Shown here piece after piece: positions 46,111 through 55,243 of a DNA stretch of 64,000 bases. Under the pieces are notes generated by a model. The model was not told the DNA's origin. It searched no databases and saw only the letters and a list, made by a program, of their open reading frames with translations. A program made the position numbers and the translations under genes. Source of the DNA: Neobacillus cucumis (GTDB taxonomy: Bacteria > Bacillota > Bacilli > Bacillales > Cytobacillaceae); contig NZ_JAFBEX010000009.1 in NCBI RefSeq assembly GCF_016908975.1, positions 1 to 64,000 on the forward strand, read 5' to 3'. Position 1 is the first letter of the stretch, and the number at the start of each line of letters is the position of its first letter.

Positions 46111-46224
46111 TCATAAATTTAACTGAAAGAAAATGCTTTTTTTATATCCTCTGATGGTTAGTGGACTATAATTTTTTATTTCTAACTCAAATGAAAACTC
46201 TTTATAAACGTCGATTAAATCCAT
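46111..46224 (-). pseudogene. Tyrosine recombinase N-terminal remnant
   Basis: A 37-codon frame with a good ribosome site (AAAGGTGGG before ATG 46224). It encodes FSFELEIKNYSPLTIRGYKK, the typical start of the core-binding (SAM-like) domain of phage/transposon integrases. It stops after 37 codons and no catalytic domain follows, so only a relic remains. It may mark a former integration site. Confidence 0.62.
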
Positions 46225-46270
46225 AAAAAAACCCACCTTTATATGAATTTCTCATACTAAAAGTGGGTTT
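46225..46270 (-). terminator. Terminator of the YebC-family gene
   Basis: AAACCCAC/GTGGGTTT with inner TATGAG/CTCATA-like pairing and T7 on the minus strand. The T-run overlaps the start region of the recombinase remnant. Confidence 0.75.
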
Positions 46271-46330
46271 AACTTTTGTTATCGTAATTAACAATGATTT
46301 TGTACTATGGGTAAAATCTTGTTAATTTTT

Positions 46331-47053
46331 TTATTCACCAAGATCCACGTTATGGTATACGCGCTGAACATCTTCAAGATCTTCTAATACGTCGATCATT
46401 TTTTCGAATTTCGCTAATGCTTCGCCCTCAAGGGTAACCTCGTTTTGTGGAAGCATGGTCAATTCAGCTACGGTAAATTCCGTAATTCCCGCTTGCTTGA
46501 AGGCTTCCTGGACTGCGTGGAATTGATCTGGCTCAGCATATACAATCACTTGATCCTCTTCTTCCTCCACGATGTCACGTACATCCACATCTGCTTCCAT
46601 TAAAAGTTCAAGAACATCATCAGATGATTTTCCTTCCACACCGATAACAGCCGTTGAGTCAAACATATAAGCAACAGAACCGCTCACACCCATGTTCCCG
46701 CCGTTTTTTCCAAAAGCAGCACGTACATCTGAAGCAGTACGGTTAACGTTATTTGTTAAGGCATCAACTATAACCATTGAGCCGTTTGGTCCAAAGCCTT
46801 CATAACGAAGTTCTGTATAGCTTTCTTCTGAACCGCCTTTAGCTTTATCAATCGCACGGTCAATAATATGTCTTGGCACATTGTAAGTTTTAGCACGCTC
46901 AAGGACAAATTTTAACGCTTGGTTGGATTCCGGGTTTGGTTCACCGCTACGCGCTGCTACATAAATTTCAACCCCGAATTTGGCGTATATACGGCTTGTA
47001 TTGGCATCTTTTGAAGCCTTCTTTTCTTTAATATTGTTCCATTTACGTCCCAT
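46331..47053 (-). CDS. YebC/YeeI-family protein
   Basis: 240 aa with the classic start [20 protein letters not shown], then [39 protein letters not shown] and [15 protein letters not shown], covering all three domains. Members have been described as transcription regulators (PmpR) and, more recently for YebC, as factors relieving ribosome stalling at proline runs. The short N-terminus is that of the YeeI subgroup. ATG 47053 preferred over GTG 47062. Confidence 0.93.
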   Translation of the reverse strand: MGRKWNNIKEKKASKDANTSRIYAKFGVEIYVAARSGEPNPESNQALKFVLERAKTYNVPRHIIDRAIDKAKGGSEESYTELRYEGFGPNGSMVIVDALTNNVNRTASDVRAAFGKNGGNMGVSGSVAYMFDSTAVIGVEGKSSDDVLELLMEADVDVRDIVEEEEDQVIVYAEPDQFHAVQEAFKQAGITEFTVAELTMLPQNEVTLEGEALAKFEKMIDVLEDLEDVQRVYHNVDLGE

Positions 47054-47211
47054 TCTGAACACTCTCTTTCCAATTTGAATCTCGCAAAAGTAACTATTTT
47101 GGAGTTCATATCATTTATACTGACTAGAAGACAAACACTATCTTCATGCACAAATAATATTATACATTAAATGTTGCATTTGTTAAGTATCCTGTAATTT
47201 AAATAGCGAAA

Positions 47212-47243
47212 AAAGACCATTCAGCGGGTGAATGGTCTTTAAA
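47212..47243 (-). terminator. ilvA terminator
   Basis: AAAGACCATTCA/TGAATGGTCTTT with T6 on the minus strand, placed beyond the GC-rich repeat. Confidence 0.82.
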
Positions 47244-47250
47244 ATTAGGA

Positions 47251-47390
47251 TGTTGATTTCCGCTCCAGTCGCTCAGCAAACCCGCAGGCGTGCCCGGCCC
47301 GGGGAGCCTCCTCGGCGCTGAAAGCGCCTGTGGGGTCTCCCCAGCCCCGTACTCCTGCAGGAGTCGAGCGACTTCCGCTCCAATCAACAT
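47251..47390. repeat. GC-rich palindromic repeat element in the ilvA 3' untranslated region
   Basis: The 140-bp element is far richer in GC than its surroundings. Its ends are inverted (TGTTGATTTCCGCTCCAGTC / GACTTCCGCTCCAATCAACA is related through GGAGCGGAA), and it has inner palindromes GGCGCTGAAAGCGCC and CTCCTGCAGGAG. Similar elements with GGAGCGGAAATCAAC ends are common between genes of Bacillus-group genomes. Confidence 0.78.
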
Positions 47391-47417
47391 AGTATATAAA
47401 ACAATTTTAGCCTTAAA

Positions 47418-48683
47418 TTATACTAACATTTGAAATAGTGTGCTGTCATTGTTTACTTCTCGGTGTAAGAATCCTTTTGCCTTAATCCGTTCAATTAATG
47501 GATAGTAATCTTCTTTATCCTTTAATTCGATCCCAACTAATGCCGGACCGGTTTCACGGTTATTCTTTTTGGTATATTCAAAATGGCTAATATCATCATT
47601 GGGTCCTAACACGTCAAATAAAAATTCACGCAATGCTCCGGGACGTTGTGGGAACTGGACAATGAAATAATGCTGAAGGCCTTCATAAAGTTTGGAGCGC
47701 TCTTTAATTTCTTGCATCCGCCCAATATCATTATTTCCGCCGCTAACGATACAAACAACTGTTTTTCCTTTGATTTGTTCAGCGTATGCATCTAAAGCTG
47801 CAACAGAAAGGGCTCCGGTTGGTTCTACAACAATCGCATTTTCATTATAAAGGGATAAAAGGGTCGTACAGACTTTTCCTTCAGGAACAACCACAATATC
47901 ATCCACAAGCTCCTTACAAATATTGAAGGTTTTCGTACCAACGGTTTTAACAGCGGCCCCATCAACAAATGGATCAATTTGACCTAATGAAGTCACTTCA
48001 CCTTTTGAAATGGATTCCTTCATACCAGGCGCACCTTGCGGCTCTACTCCGATTAATTGTGTTTGAGGAGAAAAGTGTTTTAAATACGTTCCACATCCGG
48101 CAACAAGACCGCCACCGCCGATGGCTGCGAAGAGATAATCAATTTGTTCTGGACAATCATTGAGCATTTCAACCGCCACTGTTCCTTGGCCTGCAATGAC
48201 GTCAAAATCATCAAATGGGTGGATAAAGGTACGGTTCTCAGCCAGACTGCATTCGCGAGCTTTTTCGTAAGCATCATCAAATGTATCTCCAACTAGGACA
48301 ATTTCCACACTATCTTTGCCCCAAAACTTTACTGAATTTACTTTTTGTTTTGGTGTTGTACTTGGCATGAAGATTTTTCCGTTAATATTTAAAAGGTGAC
48401 AGGAATAGGCGACACCCTGCGCATGATTTCCGGCGCTGGCACAGATAATTCCGTTCTTCAGTTCCTCCTCATTTAACTTTTTAATCCGGTTATAAGCACC
48501 ACGGATTTTAAAGGAGCGAACACTTTGCATATCTTCTCGTTTTAAGTAAATATGACAGCCATATCGTTCTGATAATAAATGATTATATTGTAGTGGTGTT
48601 GGTGAAATGACATCTTTAATTGTATGACTTGCAATAATGATGTCCTCCACATTAAATGCTTTTTTATCTACTTGTTGACTCAT
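47418..48683 (-). CDS. ilvA: Threonine ammonia-lyase (biosynthetic)
   Basis: Converts threonine to 2-oxobutanoate, first step of isoleucine synthesis. The 421-aa protein has the PLP lysine K59 in VRSFKIRGAYN, glycine loop SAGNHAQGVA and IGGGGLVAG. A C-terminal ACT-like regulatory domain (FIVQFPQRPGALREFL) suggests isoleucine feedback. It is regulated by an upstream isoleucine T-box leader. ATG 48683 follows AGGAGGAAG. Confidence 0.95.
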   Translation of the reverse strand: MSQQVDKKAFNVEDIIIASHTIKDVISPTPLQYNHLLSERYGCHIYLKREDMQSVRSFKIRGAYNRIKKLNEEELKNGIICASAGNHAQGVAYSCHLLNINGKIFMPSTTPKQKVNSVKFWGKDSVEIVLVGDTFDDAYEKARECSLAENRTFIHPFDDFDVIAGQGTVAVEMLNDCPEQIDYLFAAIGGGGLVAGCGTYLKHFSPQTQLIGVEPQGAPGMKESISKGEVTSLGQIDPFVDGAAVKTVGTKTFNICKELVDDIVVVPEGKVCTTLLSLYNENAIVVEPTGALSVAALDAYAEQIKGKTVVCIVSGGNNDIGRMQEIKERSKLYEGLQHYFIVQFPQRPGALREFLFDVLGPNDDISHFEYTKKNNRETGPALVGIELKDKEDYYPLIERIKAKGFLHREVNNDSTLFQMLV

Positions 48684-48727
48684 ATTGATCTTCCTCCTAA
48701 ATTAGTGCACATTATTGTTTATGGACA

Positions 48728-48999
48728 ACAAAAAACTCGCCCCTTAAAATAGGGACGAGTGAACTCGCGATACCACCCTACTTCCGCTGACCTTTGTGGA
48801 GGTTAGCGGCTCTCGATCAACGTACTTTGATTGTACGTGTTCCATGGTAACGGTGGACATTCCGGTTTAGCTTACTTCATCGTTCAGCTAAACATCTCGG
48901 AGATGATCTTCAGATAGAACTGTTATCGACTCTCACCAACCGTCGACTCTCTAAAAACAACGAATCTACCCTACTCTTCTCGTCATCAACTTATATGTA
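48728..48999 (-). promoter_or_regulatory. Isoleucine T-box riboswitch of ilvA
   Basis: On the minus strand the canonical T-box AGGGTGGTATCGCGAG (48762-48784 region) precedes terminator ACTCGTCCCTATTTT/AAGGGGCGAGT with T6 at 48730-48757. The specifier loop context CTATCTGAAGATCATCTCC gives codon ATC (Ile). Uncharged tRNA-Ile is expected to open transcription of ilvA. Confidence 0.93.
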
Positions 49000-49009
49000 A
49001 TTTTAGATT

Positions 49010-49085
49010 AGGGTACCACCGAAAAAAAAGTCTGTCAATATTTTTTGACTATTTTAACTATTTTGTTTATTTTAAAGCGCTTACA
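49010..49085 (-). promoter_or_regulatory. ilvA promoter with upstream cre site
   Basis: TTGACA (49038 to 49033) with a 17-nt spacer to a weak TACCCT. TGTAAGCGCTTTAA (49085 to 49072) matches the CcpA cre consensus with one mismatch and is centred near -78 from the expected start, a position typical for activation. Confidence 0.6.
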
Positions 49086-49087
49086 TT

Positions 49088-49139
49088 GGTAACAGGCACC
49101 ATTTATACTACTGAAGTGATAAAAAGGGTGACAGGCACC
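49088..49139. repeat. Two dispersed palindromes (GGTAACAGGCACC, GGTGACAGGCACC)
   Basis: Two copies of the 13-nt family 26 bp apart; the second directly abuts the stop codon of the minus-strand MFS gene. Confidence 0.85.
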
Positions 49140-50465
49140 CTATTGTTCACTTTCAACGGCAGTCTTGGTTGGGATGATAAAGCTGATTGCTACTGTAACT
49201 AGACTTAATAGAAGTGCATAGAGAAACACATTTTTCATTCCTATTTGAATGGTAACGGCATGGTTTATTATGACACCCATTATGGTAACTCCTACAGATG
49301 TTCCGATGTTTCGCAGGAATATTTGAAGAGACGTGGACATGCCTTTGATATGAGCATCTGCAAACTCTTGAGACGCAATCGTACCAACCGCAAACAATAA
49401 GCCAAATGAGAACCCTTGAATTATCAGTATAAGGAACAGTACAAGATAGGATATGTCAGTAATAAATAAGTAAAGTAATAATCCCGAGATTGTTGTTAGA
49501 ATGCTGCCTATGATAAATAAAGGCTTATAGCTATATCGTATAATCCATTTCCCTGCCGGTGTACTGCCAAACATCCAACCGCCAGCAATACTTAATAAAA
49601 TCAGACCACTTTTATAAATACTCATATGATTGCCTTCTTGCAAATACAACGGAATAAAGTTGGATGTACCGAAAAAGGATAGACAGTAAAATAACATAAA
49701 AAGATTGGTTCGGAAAATCCCTTTATTCTTAAAAAGAGAAACAGGAAGAAATGGTTGTGATTCCTTTCTTTCAACTAAAACAAAAACAAACAATCCTAAT
49801 AATCCAATTATTAGATACCAATAAGGATTTCTGACATTAGTAGACAAAAGTAAGAGGGTAATCGATATCCCAAAGATGAAGAAGCCCTTGTAATCAATAT
49901 AGGTTTTCTTAAATTCTGTATTTTCTTGATAAGGAATTAAGCAAAGAATAGTGGCAATTCCGATTGGTATATTGATAAAGAAAATCCATCTCCACGTTAA
50001 GGCTTCCACAAAAAAAGATCCTAAGATGGGACCCACAACCGATGAAATCGCCCAGATACTGCTAAAAACAGCTTGAATTTTTCCACGTCTTTCGATTGAG
50101 AATAAATCCCCTACAATAATCATAGATAACGGAATCATCCCGCCAGCCCCGAGACCTTGTACCCCTCTAAACACAATCAGCAAGACCATCGAATTTGCCA
50201 TTCCACACAATATTGAGCCTACGGTAAACAAGCCGACTGAAATCATTAAGAGATTTTTCCGGCCATACATATCTGAAAGTTTCCCGTAAAGCGGAACCGT
50301 AATGGTACTCGCTAACATATAGACAGAAAATACCCAAGCAAACAACTCCATCCCACCGAGCTGTTTTACAATCGTAGGGCTAGCAGTTTGCATAATATTA
50401 GCATCAAGTGCTGAAATCAAGGTTGTGATCACTAGTCCCCAGAAAACATATTTATTTGAATTCAT
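49140..50465 (-). CDS. MFS transporter, DHA2-like
   Basis: 441 aa with 12-14 membrane helices. ALDANIMQTASPTIVKQL is the DHA2 motif D1, GKLSDMYGRKNLL motif A, and SSIWAISSVVGPILGSFF motif C of exporters. Probably a drug or metabolite exporter; the substrate is unknown. The spacing of the GGAGG before ATG 50465 is unusually long (13 nt). Confidence 0.87.
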   Translation of the reverse strand: MNSNKYVFWGLVITTLISALDANIMQTASPTIVKQLGGMELFAWVFSVYMLASTITVPLYGKLSDMYGRKNLLMISVGLFTVGSILCGMANSMVLLIVFRGVQGLGAGGMIPLSMIIVGDLFSIERRGKIQAVFSSIWAISSVVGPILGSFFVEALTWRWIFFINIPIGIATILCLIPYQENTEFKKTYIDYKGFFIFGISITLLLLSTNVRNPYWYLIIGLLGLFVFVLVERKESQPFLPVSLFKNKGIFRTNLFMLFYCLSFFGTSNFIPLYLQEGNHMSIYKSGLILLSIAGGWMFGSTPAGKWIIRYSYKPLFIIGSILTTISGLLLYLFITDISYLVLFLILIIQGFSFGLLFAVGTIASQEFADAHIKGMSTSLQIFLRNIGTSVGVTIMGVIINHAVTIQIGMKNVFLYALLLSLVTVAISFIIPTKTAVESEQ

Positions 50466-50572
50466 AAACGCTTATTTGCCTCCTTTTACAAAAAAATCAG
50501 CGCATCATTCATTATAGCAAAATATAGATGAGTGCATCTAACAAAATTTAGTAAATAGGGTTCCGAAAAAGA

Positions 50573-50611
50573 AAAGAGACTCCGAACCAAAACGGTTAGA
50601 GTCTCTTTTCT
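50573..50611. terminator. Terminator of the histidine kinase gene
   Basis: AAAAGAGACTC/GAGTCTCTTTT with extra inner CGAACC/GGTT pairing; T-runs on both strands. Confidence 0.82.
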
Positions 50612-50632
50612 GCAGAGGACTGTTAAATCCTT

Positions 50633-51874
50633 TTACACTTTGATTGGATCGACCTTTAACAATGCCTGTGTAATGGTTGGAAGCAAAATTTCAATTCTTG
50701 TCCCTTCATTTACTTTGCTTTCAATGTTTAGCACCCCATGGTGACCTTCTATGATTTTATAGCATGTCATTAGGCCAAGACCTGTCCCTTTTTCTTTCGT
50801 CGTATAAAATGGCTCTCCAAGTGTAGGTATTCTTTCGGCCGGAATCCCGACACCTTCATCGATAATCTTGATGGAAATTTGTCCTTCTCCCTTTTTCCGG
50901 ACAGTAACTTCTATATTTCCTCCATGCGGCATGGCTTCAATCGCATTTTTTAATAAATTAAGAAAAACTTGTTTTAATTGATTTTCTTCAGAGCTGATCA
51001 TTGGTAGCTCATTTTCAAATTCAACTGCAATCTGAACATTATTTAGGATGGATTGTGTACTAATTAAAGTTATTACATCATTTAATAGTAGCTTAATATC
51101 TTGTTTCTTATATACTGCTGCAGTGGGTTTAGCTAAAACAAGAAATTCCCCTACAATGGCATTGATCCGATCGAGTTCTGTTAAAACAATATCAAAGTAT
51201 TCATCTTTTATGTGATTGGACTTAAACAGTTGGATAAAGCCTCTGATCGACGTAAGCGGGTTGCGAATTTCATGGGCAATGCCAGCTGCCATTTGCCCTA
51301 AAAGGGCCAACTTCTCAGATTTCAGCAGAAGGCTTTCTGTTTGTTCTTTCCGATCAGTAATGTCTTTTCCTATTGATAAAATGGCGTTTTCACCACCAAA
51401 AGATATAAACAAGGAGGTTACTTCGAAGAAGAAGATGGACCCATCTATGCGTTTAGCTTTGTATTCGATAGTGTTAACCGGAGTTTTCTCTTTATTTACC
51501 TGCTTTAATCTTTCTGTTAACCGGTCGTTATACTCCGGAATAATGAAATCCAATATAGACTTTCCAATCATCTCCTCCCTGCTTTCATAACCGGCCATTG
51601 AGACAGCCGCATGATTGGCATATAGAAAACGATGATTTTGCGTAATATAGACAGGTTGAGGCAACGAATCGATTAATTTTTTATAGCTCTCCTCACTCGC
51701 TCGTGCTTTTTTTTCATAGTAGCGGGCTTTATCATATTGCCAGCCGACAACCCAAGCAATCAGTATAAAGATAATAAAGTCTAAGGTGAATAACTTGTGT
51801 TGCTCAGTAAACCACTGATAGAGAGTATAAAGAATCGATATTGAAACCAGAATGAGTTGCCCTTTTCTTTTCAT
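50633..51874 (-). CDS. PAS-domain sensor histidine kinase (sporulation-kinase-like)
   Basis: 413 aa. Two short membrane helices at 7-21 and 31-46, then a PAS domain at about 60-175 (LPQPVYITQNHRFLYANHAA). The HisKA has phosphorylated H201 in GIAHEIRNPLTSIRGF. HATPase motifs are NLLKNAIEAMP, DEGVGIP, GEPFYTTKEKGTGLGL. No response regulator is adjacent, as for orphan kinases KinA-E feeding the Spo0 phosphorelay, which its core resembles. That role is an inference. Confidence 0.88.
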   Translation of the reverse strand: MKRKGQLILVSISILYTLYQWFTEQHKLFTLDFIIFILIAWVVGWQYDKARYYEKKARASEESYKKLIDSLPQPVYITQNHRFLYANHAAVSMAGYESREEMIGKSILDFIIPEYNDRLTERLKQVNKEKTPVNTIEYKAKRIDGSIFFFEVTSLFISFGGENAILSIGKDITDRKEQTESLLLKSEKLALLGQMAAGIAHEIRNPLTSIRGFIQLFKSNHIKDEYFDIVLTELDRINAIVGEFLVLAKPTAAVYKKQDIKLLLNDVITLISTQSILNNVQIAVEFENELPMISSEENQLKQVFLNLLKNAIEAMPHGGNIEVTVRKKGEGQISIKIIDEGVGIPAERIPTLGEPFYTTKEKGTGLGLMTCYKIIEGHHGVLNIESKVNEGTRIEILLPTITQALLKVDPIKV

Positions 51875-51989
51875 TTTTTTAACCTCATAATGTTATAGTT
51901 CGAAATTAATGGTTATAAAGTTGTATATTCGCCAAAAAACTTCTTTATCCTCTATAATCTTCCTAATTTTTATTTCGGTATTCGACATA

Positions 51990-52018
51990 AAAACAGCTTG
52001 AATCTCCTCAAGCTGTTC
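51990..52018 (-). terminator. Terminator of the aminopeptidase gene
   Basis: AACAGCTTGA/TCAAGCTGTT hairpin on the minus strand. Confidence 0.78.
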
Positions 52019-52027
52019 AAAACACTA

Positions 52028-52903
52028 CTACTTACGGTCAATATTTGTTAGAAAATCGTCCATTACTTCTAAAAACTCTTCTGATTCTTCGATATAAGGC
52101 ATATGGGCACTTTTCTCAAAGACATGAAATGTTGAGCCTGGTGTCAGATTGCTATAATATTCGGTGGTTTCAGGTGTGGCTTCATCATACCGACCGCAAG
52201 AAAAAAGGGTAGGACAAGTAATTTCCTTTAACTGCTCTGTACAATCAAAGTTCTTTAAATTGCCAAGAACCGTAAATTCGGATGGACCCCACATGATATT
52301 ATAGATTTCAGCATTACGATATTCTGGTGGTCTTTGCTCGAGCCACTCCGGTTTTTTCTCCATTCGATTCACAAAATGTTGAGCAAATACCTCGATCGCT
52401 GCTTCAAACTCTTCTGAATCAGTTGTTCCATTTTCTTCACATCGTTTGATTGTTTCCTGCACTTCGACAGGCAGTTTTTGAAGGTTCCGTTTTTGGTCTT
52501 GTTCCCATAAAGGTGCACTAAGGCATGGACTGGAAAAAATAATACTATTTATTCCGGAAGTCTTAGTTAAAGCATACGCTGCTGCGAGTGTGGTCCCCCA
52601 AGAATGACCTAGAATATGTACTTCGTCAAGGTGCAGGGCTTCTCGGACTTGACCTACTTCCTCTACAAATCTTTCAATACGCCATAGGCTCTTATCTGTC
52701 GGCCTGTCAGAGCGTCCACAGCCTAATTGATCATATAAAATGACGGGACGATCTTTACTAAGCGCCTTTAAGACCTGTAATGAAAAACAAGATGACCCTG
52801 GGCCGCCATGTAATACTAATAAAGGGGTTCCATTCCCATTTTCATCAAATTTTTGATACCAAACCCTTCCCCCGGGAACCTCAATAAATCCTTCTTTATA
52901 CAT
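52028..52903 (-). CDS. Proline iminopeptidase-family alpha/beta hydrolase
   Basis: 291 aa. HGGPGSS is the oxyanion/HGGPG signature of S33 peptidases, GHSWGTT holds nucleophile S101, and acid/base residues are expected at GRYDEATPE and KSAHMPYIE. It removes N-terminal proline or acts as an esterase. ATG 52903 is behind GGGAGCGATC. No operon partners. Confidence 0.88.
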   Translation of the reverse strand: MYKEGFIEVPGGRVWYQKFDENGNGTPLLVLHGGPGSSCFSLQVLKALSKDRPVILYDQLGCGRSDRPTDKSLWRIERFVEEVGQVREALHLDEVHILGHSWGTTLAAAYALTKTSGINSIIFSSPCLSAPLWEQDQKRNLQKLPVEVQETIKRCEENGTTDSEEFEAAIEVFAQHFVNRMEKKPEWLEQRPPEYRNAEIYNIMWGPSEFTVLGNLKNFDCTEQLKEITCPTLFSCGRYDEATPETTEYYSNLTPGSTFHVFEKSAHMPYIEESEEFLEVMDDFLTNIDRK

Positions 52904-53039
52904 TCAGATCGCTCCCTATATGTATGTCTCATTATTTTATCAAAAAAGCAAACACAAAAGTGACTTTTTTGGCCAAAATTCCTAATTAGATGCATTATCA
53001 ATTGCCTAATGACAAACGATAACAGTGGAGGTGAAATAA

Positions 53040-53189
53040 ATGGAAAAAAACAAAAATGATTTCTCGGGGACAACGAACAATGAAGAAATTATGAATAGAG
53101 TGAATCAAACATTTGATAAAATTTCACAGGATGTAAAAGATATGATAAATAACAATGATGCAGAAGAGAATGAAAATCAGTACTCTTAA
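53040..53189 (+). CDS. Small hydrophilic protein, 49 aa
   Basis: ATG 53040 follows GTGGAGGTGAAATA and the frame ends at TAA before a clean terminator. The peptide is Asn/Asp/Glu-rich with a central amphipathic stretch (EIMNRVNQTFDKISQDVKDM). No signal peptide or known family. A strong ribosome site plus dedicated terminator make it credible. Confidence 0.65.
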   Translation: MEKNKNDFSGTTNNEEIMNRVNQTFDKISQDVKDMINNNDAEENENQYS

Positions 53190-53199
53190 ACGAGATAGC

Positions 53200-53229
53200 A
53201 AGCATCCCAAAAAGTTTGGGATGCTTTAT
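53200..53229 (+). terminator. Terminator of the 49-aa protein gene
   Basis: AAGCATCCCAAA/TTTGGGATGCTT, then TATTT. Confidence 0.85.
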
Positions 53230-53258
53230 TTAAATGATAAGAAATTTCGACTTTGAGA

Positions 53259-53281
53259 AATGTCTAGCTCCAGCGCTTTTC
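53259..53281 (-). repeat. Truncated end of the dispersed 147-bp element
   Basis: Minus strand AAAAGCGCTGGAGCTAGACA equals the right end of the repeat at 14487-14633. It abuts the stop codon of the broken oxidoreductase gene. Confidence 0.72.
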
Positions 53282-54406
53282 TTATTCAACTCCTGGAAAC
53301 CAGCCTGGCGAGTGAATAATCGCTTGCCAAAGTGGGTCTGGTACCATCAATTCTTCTTGCTTGCCTTTATCAATTTTGGTTACAATCTCAGATTCACGAC
53401 CCTCTTTCACCTTCTGGACCCAATCAGGATCGATGATTAATTCTCGACCAAGAGCAATAAATGGCACACCTGTCTGGGAAGCTTTCAACACATCATCTGC
53501 TGTATATAGTGAGCCCACACCGATAACTGGAACTTTGTGGCCAACACGTTCCTGAATAATTTCAATCCTCGGGCGGTTATCGTCCACACCACGTCTAGGT
53601 TGAGACTAAAAATCTTGAAGAGAAACATGAAGATAATCTAATTTTTTCTCAAGCAGGGCATCAATTAAAACGAAAGTATCCGCCATCGTGATTCCAGGTG
53701 TTTCCGGCTCTTCTGGGGAGAAACGGTATCCGATGATGAAAGGACCCTCGGCATGCTCCGCTACTACCTTTTTCACTTCATCGACAACGGAGAGCGGAAA
53801 GGTTAGCCGTTTTTCGATGTTTCCACCCCACCGATCCTCCCGTCGATTAGAATGAGGAGAGAAAAATTGCTGAATCAAGTACCCATTGGCTCCGTGAATT
53901 TCCACCCCATCATAGCCTGCTTCAATTGCCCGGCGAGTCGTCTGACCAAAATCATGGATAATCGCTTCGATTTCTTGATCCGTTAACTCCTTCGGAACAG
54001 GTTTTCCGCCTCCCTCTGCAGGGACAGCACTTGCACTAACCACTTCTTTATTTGGCACTAATTCAGGGGGACATTGTCTGCCGCCATGAAAAATTTGCAA
54101 AACTGCTTTTGCACCTTGTTCTTTAATTCCGGAAGCAAGCTGTTGTAAACTTGGAATGAATTCGTCACGGTCTCCGCCAAATTCACCTTGGAATCCTTTT
54201 CCGTTGGCTGTTACATAAGTACATGCGGTGACAACCATCCCTACACCGCCAGAACGTCTTGCATAATATTTAACCTCAGCATCTGTTACAGTACCGTCAG
54301 GATTGGATGAAAAATTGGTCATTGGCGCTAAAACAATACGATTCTTCACTTGAACGCCACTTGGAAACGTGAACGACTCGAATAATGGTGCATATTTTGA
54401 ATTCAT
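53282..54406 (-). pseudogene. Old Yellow Enzyme family NADH:flavin oxidoreductase with internal amber codon
   Basis: From ATG 54406 (AGGGGGAG upstream) the frame encodes an OYE-type FMN enzyme: LAPMTNFSSNPDGT, GRQCPPELVP, EIHGANGYLIQQFFSPHSNRR, PFIIGYRFSPEE. It reaches YLHVSLQDF and then TAG (53606-53608). The same frame continues SQPRRGVDDNRPRIEII to PVIGVGSLYTADDVLKA and ends at 53282, exactly completing a 374-residue family member. Homologues commonly have Trp at this position, so TGG to TAG is likely. Either a recent nonsense mutation or a sequence error. Confidence 0.85.
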
Positions 54407-54417
54407 TAAAACTCCCC

Positions 54418-55092
54418 CTAATGGACCCATTTCACAATTTGGTTGAGTTCCCTCCGCGTTTTTGGCCGTTTCGGATTTTCTTCACGATACCCAAAAGCAG
54501 CCATAACAGAAACTCGTAAATTTCCATCCTCTAACAAACCTTCTTTATCAAGAATGGAATTTACCGCTTGATAATCAAACCCTTCAATTGGACAAGAATC
54601 AATGCCAATCAAAGCGGCTGTCGTCATCATATTCCCTAGAGCAATATAAGTTTGCCGGCACGACCAATCGTACAAGGCACGGTTATTATCGAGCATTGGC
54701 AGGTCAGATTCTTGGAAGCTCTTGTACCGAACTTGCGCATTTTGAAAAATGTCAATCGGCATTTTTTTAACCTTTGTCATTTGATCGACAACATAATCAG
54801 AATCGTACCTAACATCTGTACGTGCTAATATCACAACGAAGTGACTGGCGGTAGAAAGCTGCCCCTGTGCCCCCCATGAAACTTCTCTTAATTTTTCCCT
54901 CAAGGTCATATTTTGCACAATTAAAAAGACCCATGGTTCAAGACCAATGGAACTTGGTGATAATCTTCCGGCGTCCAAAACAAATTGAAAGTCATCATCA
55001 GAAATTTTTTTCTTAGGATTAAATCTTTTAGTGGCGTGCCGGAATTGAAACGCATCCAATATCTCTTGCTTTTTAATGTTTTTGTCCACCAT
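54418..55092 (-). CDS. NAD(P)H-dependent nitroreductase family protein
   Basis: 224 aa. FRHATKRFNPKKKISDDDFQF, AGRLSPSSIGLEPWVF and ALGNMMTTAALIGIDSCPIEGF are the FMN-binding signatures of NfsB/YfkO-type nitroreductases. It lies 11 bp upstream of the OYE gene, suggesting an operon for reduction of nitro or enone compounds, now partly broken. Probably dimeric and cytoplasmic. Confidence 0.9.
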   Translation of the reverse strand: MVDKNIKKQEILDAFQFRHATKRFNPKKKISDDDFQFVLDAGRLSPSSIGLEPWVFLIVQNMTLREKLREVSWGAQGQLSTASHFVVILARTDVRYDSDYVVDQMTKVKKMPIDIFQNAQVRYKSFQESDLPMLDNNRALYDWSCRQTYIALGNMMTTAALIGIDSCPIEGFDYQAVNSILDKEGLLEDGNLRVSVMAAFGYREENPKRPKTRRELNQIVKWVH

Positions 55093-55188
55093 TGTAGATA
55101 TGCTCCTTAAAACGAAAAGTGTAACAAGAATTAGTTTACCGATTATGTCTTCTGACCATTCTAGTTAAATTTTTACCTATAGCAACAA

Positions 55189-55228
55189 AAAAGCAGAATA
55201 TCATGAAAATGACATTCTGCTTTTTTAT
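55189..55228 (-). terminator. Terminator hairpin
   Basis: AAAGCAGAATATCAT/ATGACATTCTGCTTT with poly-A/T flanks, serving the 46-aa gene on the minus strand or the facing transcript. Confidence 0.78.
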
Positions 55229-55243
55229 GATTGAAAAGGTAAA

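Noticed and set aside
53606-53608. TAG in the OYE gene as a pyrrolysine codon
   Set aside because: No pyrrolysine genes are visible, the family is not known to use it, and the expected residue is Trp, one base away.
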